Shown here in pieces: positions 59,609 through 64,000 of a stretch of 64,000 bases of DNA. How positions within the stretch are numbered: position 1 is the first letter of the stretch; every line of letters starts with the position of its first letter. Source of the DNA: Ramlibacter aquaticus (GTDB taxonomy: Bacteria > Pseudomonadota > Gammaproteobacteria > Burkholderiales > Burkholderiaceae_C); assembly GCF_015159745.1 (NCBI RefSeq), contig NZ_JADDOJ010000002.1, positions 51,638 to 115,637 of the forward strand, given 5' to 3'. A model generated the notes under the pieces. It was not told the origin of the DNA. It ran no database searches and saw nothing but the letters and a program-made list of their open reading frames with translations. Made by a program: the position numbers and the translations under genes.

Positions 59609-60256
59609 TCAGGAATGCCCCGGCGGCGCCTCGGGCAGGCCCCGCCCGGCCATGAAGCCGGACAGGCGCCGCGCCACCGCGCGCAGGAACTTGAACAACA
59701 GCACCATCAGCAGCACCGACAGCGCCAGCACGCCCACCAGGGCGATCGCGAACAGCATCGGGTGCGTGGCGGACAGCCACAGCATGCCGGCCACCAGCCC
59801 GTCCTCGGCCAGCGAGACCGCGAGGTTGGAGAAGGGCTCCGGCGAGGTGTTGACCGCCGCCCGCGTGGTGAGCTTGGCGGCATGGCTGGTGGCGGCCAGG
59901 CCGCCGCCCAGCAGGGCGCCGACCCAGGCCATGGTGGTCCCGTCCGCACCCAGCGCACCGGCCGCCAGGGCCGCGCCGGCGGGGATGCGGATCAGCGTGT
60001 GCACCGTGTCCCAGACCGTGTCCACATAGGGAATCTTGTCGGCGAAGAACTCGACGAAGGCCATGAAGCCGGCGACACCCAGCACCACCGGGCTGGCGAG
60101 CACGTGCAGCCCGGGCGGCAAGGGGACCAGGCCGAAATGGCCGGCCATCCCCAGCGCGAACACCGCCAGGTAGAGCCGGATGCCGCTGGCCCAGCCCAGC
60201 GCCGCCGCCAGCGCGAGCAGCTGGGGCGGGTTGGCGAGGCCGTTGAGCGCGTCCAT
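59609..60256 (-). CDS. DUF4126 membrane protein
   Basis: A 215-residue inner-membrane protein of unknown function with about five hydrophobic segments (GIRLYLAVFALGMAG, PVVLGVAGFMAFVEFFAD, AWVGALLGGGLAA and ALVGVLALSVLLMVLLF). FADKIPYVDTVWDTVHT is the most conserved-looking stretch. It is set within the liu cluster, 15 bp after the hydratase gene, so co-expressed with leucine catabolism; no role is known. Confidence 0.85.
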   Translation of the reverse strand: MDALNGLANPPQLLALAAALGWASGIRLYLAVFALGMAGHFGLVPLPPGLHVLASPVVLGVAGFMAFVEFFADKIPYVDTVWDTVHTLIRIPAGAALAAGALGADGTTMAWVGALLGGGLAATSHAAKLTTRAAVNTSPEPFSNLAVSLAEDGLVAGMLWLSATHPMLFAIALVGVLALSVLLMVLLFKFLRAVARRLSGFMAGRGLPEAPPGHS

Positions 60257-60270
60257 GGTCTTCGAGATGC

Positions 60271-61053
60271 CTAGTCGGCCAGCCAGCTCGGCTTGCGCTT
60301 GCCCAGGAAGGACTGGATGCCCTCGCGGCCTTCGTCCGACACACGGATGTCGGCGATGCCCTGCACCGTGCGGGCGATGAGTTTGGGCTCGATCTCGCGC
60401 CCGGCCACGTCCTGCACCAGCGCCTTGCTGGCCTTCACCGCCTGCGGGCCGGCCTGCACCAGCGCCTGCGCGATGCCGTCCACGGCGGCGTCCAGCGCCT
60501 CGGCCGCCACCAGCTCGTGCACCAGCCCGATGCGGTGCGCCTCGCTGGCCGAAAAGCGCTCGGCCGTGAGGAACCAGCGGTGCGCGGCGCGCGCGCCCAT
60601 GGCGCGGATCACGTAGGGGCTGATGGTGGCCGGGATCAGGCCCAGCTTCGTCTCCGACAGGCAGTAGGTGGCCGTGTCCGCGGACACGGCGATGTCGCAG
60701 GCCGCCACCAGCCCGGTGCCGCCCGCGTACACGTCGCCCTGCACCCGCGCGATGGTGGGCTTGGGGCAGCGGTAGAGCACGCGCAGCATCTCGGCCAGCG
60801 CCGCCGCGTCCTCCACGTTCTGCGCGTGGGTGTAGCCGGCCATGCGCTTCATCCAGTTCAGGTCGGCGCCGGCGCAGAAGGCGGTGCCCGCGGCGGCCAG
60901 CACGATGCAGCGCACGTCCTCGCGCTGGCCCAGGTCGGTGAAGGCGTGCGTCAGCTCGGCGATCACCTCGTCGTTGAAGGCGTTGCGCACTTCCGGGCGG
61001 TTGAGCGTGACGGTGGCGACCGCGCCACGGGTGCTGAGGATGAGGTGGTTCAT
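60271..61053 (-). CDS. liuC: Methylglutaconyl-CoA hydratase (enoyl-CoA hydratase family)
   Basis: Crotonase-fold enzyme of 260 residues hydrating 3-methylglutaconyl-CoA to HMG-CoA. It has LNRPEVRNAFND, the oxyanion-hole FCAGADLNWM, VYAGGTGLVAACDIAVS and the E-containing SETKLGLIPATISPYV. The family is broad; the specific reaction is inferred from the MCC and HMG-CoA lyase neighbours. Confidence 0.9.
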   Translation of the reverse strand: MNHLILSTRGAVATVTLNRPEVRNAFNDEVIAELTHAFTDLGQREDVRCIVLAAAGTAFCAGADLNWMKRMAGYTHAQNVEDAAALAEMLRVLYRCPKPTIARVQGDVYAGGTGLVAACDIAVSADTATYCLSETKLGLIPATISPYVIRAMGARAAHRWFLTAERFSASEAHRIGLVHELVAAEALDAAVDGIAQALVQAGPQAVKASKALVQDVAGREIEPKLIARTVQGIADIRVSDEGREGIQSFLGKRKPSWLAD

Positions 61054-61066
61054 GGCGTGCCCTTCC

Positions 61067-62206
61067 TCAGTAGCGCTTGGCCACTTCCTCCAGCATGACC
61101 TCGGTCGCACCCCCGCCGATGGCCAGCACGCGCGCATCGCGCCACAGCCGTTCCACCGGCGTCTCGCGCATGTAGCCCATGCCGCCGTGGAACTGCTGGC
61201 AGGCCTGCAGCACCTCGTTGACCAGCTCGCCGGTGAGCGCCTTGAGCATGGACACATCCTGCACGATGTCGTGGCCCTGGTCGACGCGCCATGCACAGTG
61301 ATACATGAATTGCCGCGCGGCCCGCACCTTGGCGTCCAGCATGGAGATGCGCTGGCGGATGGTCTGCTGGTTCCAGAGCGGGCCGCCGAAGGCCTGGCGG
61401 GTGCGCACGTAGTCCAGCGTGAGCTCGAGCGCGCGCTGGCAGTGGCCCACCGCCATCGCGCCCAGGGCGATGCGCTCGGTCTGGAAGTTCTTCATCACCG
61501 AATAGAAGCCCTTGCCCTCCTCGCCCAGCAGGTTGGCGGCGGGGATGCGCACGTTGTCGAACACCAGCTCGGCCGTGTCCGACGAGAGCCAGCCCGTCTT
61601 CTTGAGCGCGCGGCCCACGCTGAAGCCGGGCGTGCCCTTCTCGACGATGAACATGGAGACCTCGCGCTTGCCGGGGCCGGTCTTGGCGGCGACGAAGTAC
61701 AGGTCGGCGTGCACGCCGTTGGTGATGTAGAGCTTGGTGCCGTTGAGCACCCAGTGGTCGCCGTCGCGCTTCGCCTGGGTGCGTATGCCCGCCACGTCGG
61801 AGCCGGCGCCCGGCTCGGAGATGCCCACCGCGGTGATGAGATCGCCACGGATGACCTTGCGCAGGTATTTGTCCTTCTGCGCCGCGTTGCCCGCGTGGTG
61901 CAGGTGCGGGCTGGCCATGTCGGTGTGCACCAGCACCGTGATGATGAAGCCGCCGAAGGTGGACTGCGACAAGGCCTCGGCAAAGACCAGGTTGGTCAGC
62001 GCGTCGCCCTCGGCGCCGCCGTACTGCGACTCGTACATCAGCCCGAACAGCCCGGCCTCGCCCATTCGCCGCAGCACCTCGCGCGGCACCATGCCCTGCT
62101 CTTCCCAGGCGGCGGCGTGCGGCTCGACCTCGCGGGCGATGAATTTCGCCACCTGGTCGCGCAGGACCTGGTGCTCGGGCGTGTCGTAGATCGTGGGATA
62201 CAGCAT
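61067..62206 (-). CDS. Acyl-CoA dehydrogenase of the liu cluster (isovaleryl-CoA dehydrogenase-like)
   Basis: FAD-dependent dehydrogenase, 379 residues. The FAD/substrate motif is GISEPGAGSDVAGI and the C-terminal signature GGMGYMRETPVERLWRDARV. At the usual medium-chain catalytic position the sequence is GGGATE, with no Glu; a Glu at 244 (FQTERIAL) lies where isovaleryl- and long-chain-type enzymes carry their base. In this cluster it would oxidise isovaleryl-CoA or a related branched acyl-CoA, though citronellyl-CoA-type substrates are also possible. Confidence 0.88.
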   Translation of the reverse strand: MLYPTIYDTPEHQVLRDQVAKFIAREVEPHAAAWEEQGMVPREVLRRMGEAGLFGLMYESQYGGAEGDALTNLVFAEALSQSTFGGFIITVLVHTDMASPHLHHAGNAAQKDKYLRKVIRGDLITAVGISEPGAGSDVAGIRTQAKRDGDHWVLNGTKLYITNGVHADLYFVAAKTGPGKREVSMFIVEKGTPGFSVGRALKKTGWLSSDTAELVFDNVRIPAANLLGEEGKGFYSVMKNFQTERIALGAMAVGHCQRALELTLDYVRTRQAFGGPLWNQQTIRQRISMLDAKVRAARQFMYHCAWRVDQGHDIVQDVSMLKALTGELVNEVLQACQQFHGGMGYMRETPVERLWRDARVLAIGGGATEVMLEEVAKRY

Positions 62207-62222
62207 CAGGTTCTCCAGGAAT

Positions 62223-63851
62223 TCACATGCGGAAGACGCCGAACTTCGGCTCGCCGATGGGCGCGTTCATCGCCGCCGACAGGCCCAGCGACAGCACCCG
62301 GCGGGTGTCGGCCGGGTCGATCACGCCGTCGTCCCAGAGGCGGGCGCTGGCGTAGTAGGGGTGCGACTGGTGGGCGAACTGGTCCAGCAGCGGCTGCTTG
62401 AACGCGGCCTCTTCCTCGGCGCTCCATTGGCCGCCCTTGGCCTCGATGCCGTCGCGCTTGACCGTGGCCAGCACGCTGGCGGCCTGCTCGCCGCCCATGA
62501 CGGAGATGCGGGCGTTGGGCCACATCCAGAGGAAGCGCGGCGAGTAGGCGCGGCCGCACATGCCGTAGTTGCCGGCGCCGAAGCTGCCGCCGATGATGAT
62601 GGTGAACTTGGGCACGCTGGCGGTGGCCACGGCCGTCACCATCTTGGCGCCGTGGCGGGCGATGCCCTCGCTCTCGTACTTCTTGCCGACCATGAAGCCG
62701 GTGATGTTCTGCAGGAAGATGAGCGGCACCTTGCGCTGGCAGCACAGTTCGATGAAGTGGGCACCCTTCTGCGCCGACTCGCTGTAGAGGATGCCGTTGT
62801 TGCCGATGATGCCCACCGGCATGCCCTCGATGTGGGCGAAGCCGCAGACCAGCGTGGTCGAGGCGCCGCCGGGCGTGCCGCCCCAGCGCGGCTTGAACTC
62901 GTGGAACTCCGAGCCGTCCACGATGCGGGCGATGACCTCGCGCACGTCGTAGGGCTTGCGCGCGTCGGTGGGCACCACGCCGTAGATCTCCCGGGCGTCG
63001 TAGAGCGGGGGGCGCGGCGCGCGCAGTTCCACCGGCGGCACCTTGGGCTTGTTGAGCGTGGCCACGGCCTGCCGCGCCAGCGCCAGCGCGTGCAGGTCGT
63101 TCTGCGCCAGGTGGTCGGCCACACCGGACAGCCGGGTGTGCACGTCGCCGCCGCCCAGTTCCTCGGCCGTCACGATCTCGCCGGTGGCGGCCTTCACCAG
63201 CGGCGGGCCGCCCAGGAAGATGGTGCCCTGGTTCTTGACGATGATGGTCTCGTCGCTCATGGCCGGCACGTAGGCGCCGCCGGCGGTGCAGGAGCCCATC
63301 ACCACCGCGATCTGCGCGATGCCGTTGGCGCTCATGTTGGCCTGGTTGTAGAAGATGCGGCCGAAGTGCTCGCGATCGGGGAAGACGTCGTCCTGGTTGG
63401 GCAGGTTGGCGCCCCCGGAATCGACGAGGTAGATGCAGGGCAGGCGGTTCTGCATCGCGATCTCCTGCGCCCGCAGGTGCTTCTTCACCGTCATCGGGTA
63501 GTAGGTGCCGCCCTTCACCGTGGCGTCGTTGCACACCACCATGCAGTCGATGCCGCTCACGCGGCCGATGCCGGCGATCACGCCCGCGCAGGGCGCGTCG
63601 CCCTTGTACATGCCGTGCGCGGCCAGCGGCGCCAGTTCCAGGAAGGGCGTGCCCGGGTCCAGCAGGCGCTGCACCCGCTCGCGCGGCAGCAGCTTGCCGC
63701 GCGCGGTGTGCTTGGCGCGCGCCGCCTCGCCGCCGCCGGCCTCGGCCTTGCGCACCTGCTCGGCCAGGTCGTCGACCAGGGCCTGCATGGCCTGCGCATT
63801 GGCCTGGAAGTCGGCGGATCGCGTGTTCAGCTGCGTCTGCAGGATGGGCAT
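62223..63851 (-). CDS. liuB: Methylcrotonyl-CoA carboxylase beta (carboxyltransferase) subunit
   Basis: Carboxyltransferase partner of the biotin subunit, 542 residues. The crotonase-type halves show [51 protein letters not shown] and [19 protein letters not shown], matching MCC-beta more than propionyl- or acetyl-CoA carboxylases. The start is ATG 63851; the open frame farther upstream lacks family residues. First gene of the liu run. Confidence 0.94.
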   Translation of the reverse strand: MPILQTQLNTRSADFQANAQAMQALVDDLAEQVRKAEAGGGEAARAKHTARGKLLPRERVQRLLDPGTPFLELAPLAAHGMYKGDAPCAGVIAGIGRVSGIDCMVVCNDATVKGGTYYPMTVKKHLRAQEIAMQNRLPCIYLVDSGGANLPNQDDVFPDREHFGRIFYNQANMSANGIAQIAVVMGSCTAGGAYVPAMSDETIIVKNQGTIFLGGPPLVKAATGEIVTAEELGGGDVHTRLSGVADHLAQNDLHALALARQAVATLNKPKVPPVELRAPRPPLYDAREIYGVVPTDARKPYDVREVIARIVDGSEFHEFKPRWGGTPGGASTTLVCGFAHIEGMPVGIIGNNGILYSESAQKGAHFIELCCQRKVPLIFLQNITGFMVGKKYESEGIARHGAKMVTAVATASVPKFTIIIGGSFGAGNYGMCGRAYSPRFLWMWPNARISVMGGEQAASVLATVKRDGIEAKGGQWSAEEEAAFKQPLLDQFAHQSHPYYASARLWDDGVIDPADTRRVLSLGLSAAMNAPIGEPKFGVFRM

Positions 63852-63974
63852 GGGATGTTCTTTCTCGTCGCTGTGGCGGCCATGATGCGGCCCTGCCGCC
63901 AGCATAGGAATCGGGATGCGCCCGGGCCTGCCAAGGAGGTTGCAAAAGCTGCCACGCAACGGCAGACTCGCGCC

Positions 63975-64000
63975 ATGCCCCGCCGCGCTGCCGCCCGCCC
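63975..64000 (+). CDS. Possible start of a divergent gene (8 codons, truncated by window edge)
   Basis: ATG 63975 opens a frame MPRRAAAR running off the right edge, divergent from liuB across 123 bp. A regulator of the liu genes would be a common neighbour, but the fragment is too short to identify. AAGGAGG at 63937-63943 is too far upstream to serve as its ribosome-binding site. Confidence 0.3.

Overview
The window is a 64 kb chromosomal segment of a GC-rich betaproteobacterium, most likely a member of the Comamonadaceae (Burkholderiales). This is inferred from the codon and base composition, the paa and liu gene content, a double-length UvrA, a Comamonadaceae-type 32-kDa-like porin, and an S-adenosylhomocysteine riboswitch in front of ahcY. 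It looks like ordinary core genome with a few accessory inserts; no insertion sequence, prophage, tRNA, rRNA or CRISPR array was recognised.

Layout. 1-7716 (minus): a two-partner secretion locus. A large FHA/CdiA-like exoprotein (tpsA) runs off the left edge without a stop, preceded by its outer-membrane transporter (tpsB), which is broken by a one-base frameshift in a 5-base homopolymer. 7959-24001: housekeeping genes: ttcA, a DUF4136 lipoprotein, a histidine phosphatase, a D-threonine-aldolase-like enzyme, an unusual fusion of a sterol-desaturase/alkylglycerol-monooxygenase-like domain with a YhhN lysoplasmalogenase-like domain, ruvBA, phoH-ybeY, dtd with a CDF metal transporter and tyrS, an M23 peptidase, anmK, erpA, bactofilin, DUF6776 and rplM-rpsI. 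24203-32425: rlmJ, a CAP-domain protein, a porin, the phenylacetyl-CoA epoxidase genes paaABCDE behind a perfect 26-bp operator palindrome, ompW and metF. 32453-39666: tlyA, ahcY with its SAH riboswitch, an ATP-dependent DNA ligase and a LigD-type polymerase/primase facing each other, prfC and a HAD hydrolase.

39667-40232 is a 566-bp repeat-rich gap holding two inverted copies of an 85-90 nt element that keeps its short single-stranded motifs while its two stems change in a compensatory way. It is followed by uvrA (1,902 aa, two UvrA modules in one chain), then DUF485-actP acetate uptake. On the opposite strand follow an exported gene group (a RidA-like protein with a Tat signal, a Tat-exported metallo-beta-lactamase-fold protein, a SCO1/SenC copper chaperone) and a DUF294/CBS/cNMP sensor with a DnaQ-like exonuclease. 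53582-55685 is a chain of overlapping small genes (isomerase, DUF1289, YbaK-like) headed by a HigBA toxin-antitoxin pair. 55703-63851 is the leucine/isovalerate degradation (liu) cluster: methylcrotonyl-CoA carboxylase (two subunits), acyl-CoA dehydrogenase, enoyl-CoA hydratase and HMG-CoA lyase, with a DUF4126 membrane protein and a 2-hydroxyacid dehydrogenase in between.

How genes work together. tpsB/tpsA form one secretion pair; ruvA/ruvB are the Holliday-junction motor; ahcY, metF and tlyA touch the methyl cycle, and ahcY is controlled by its own substrate through the riboswitch; paaABCDE makes the ring-epoxidising complex of phenylacetate catabolism; the liu genes convert isovaleryl-CoA to acetyl-CoA and acetoacetate. 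All calls rest on reading the sequence and on family knowledge; no database search was run.
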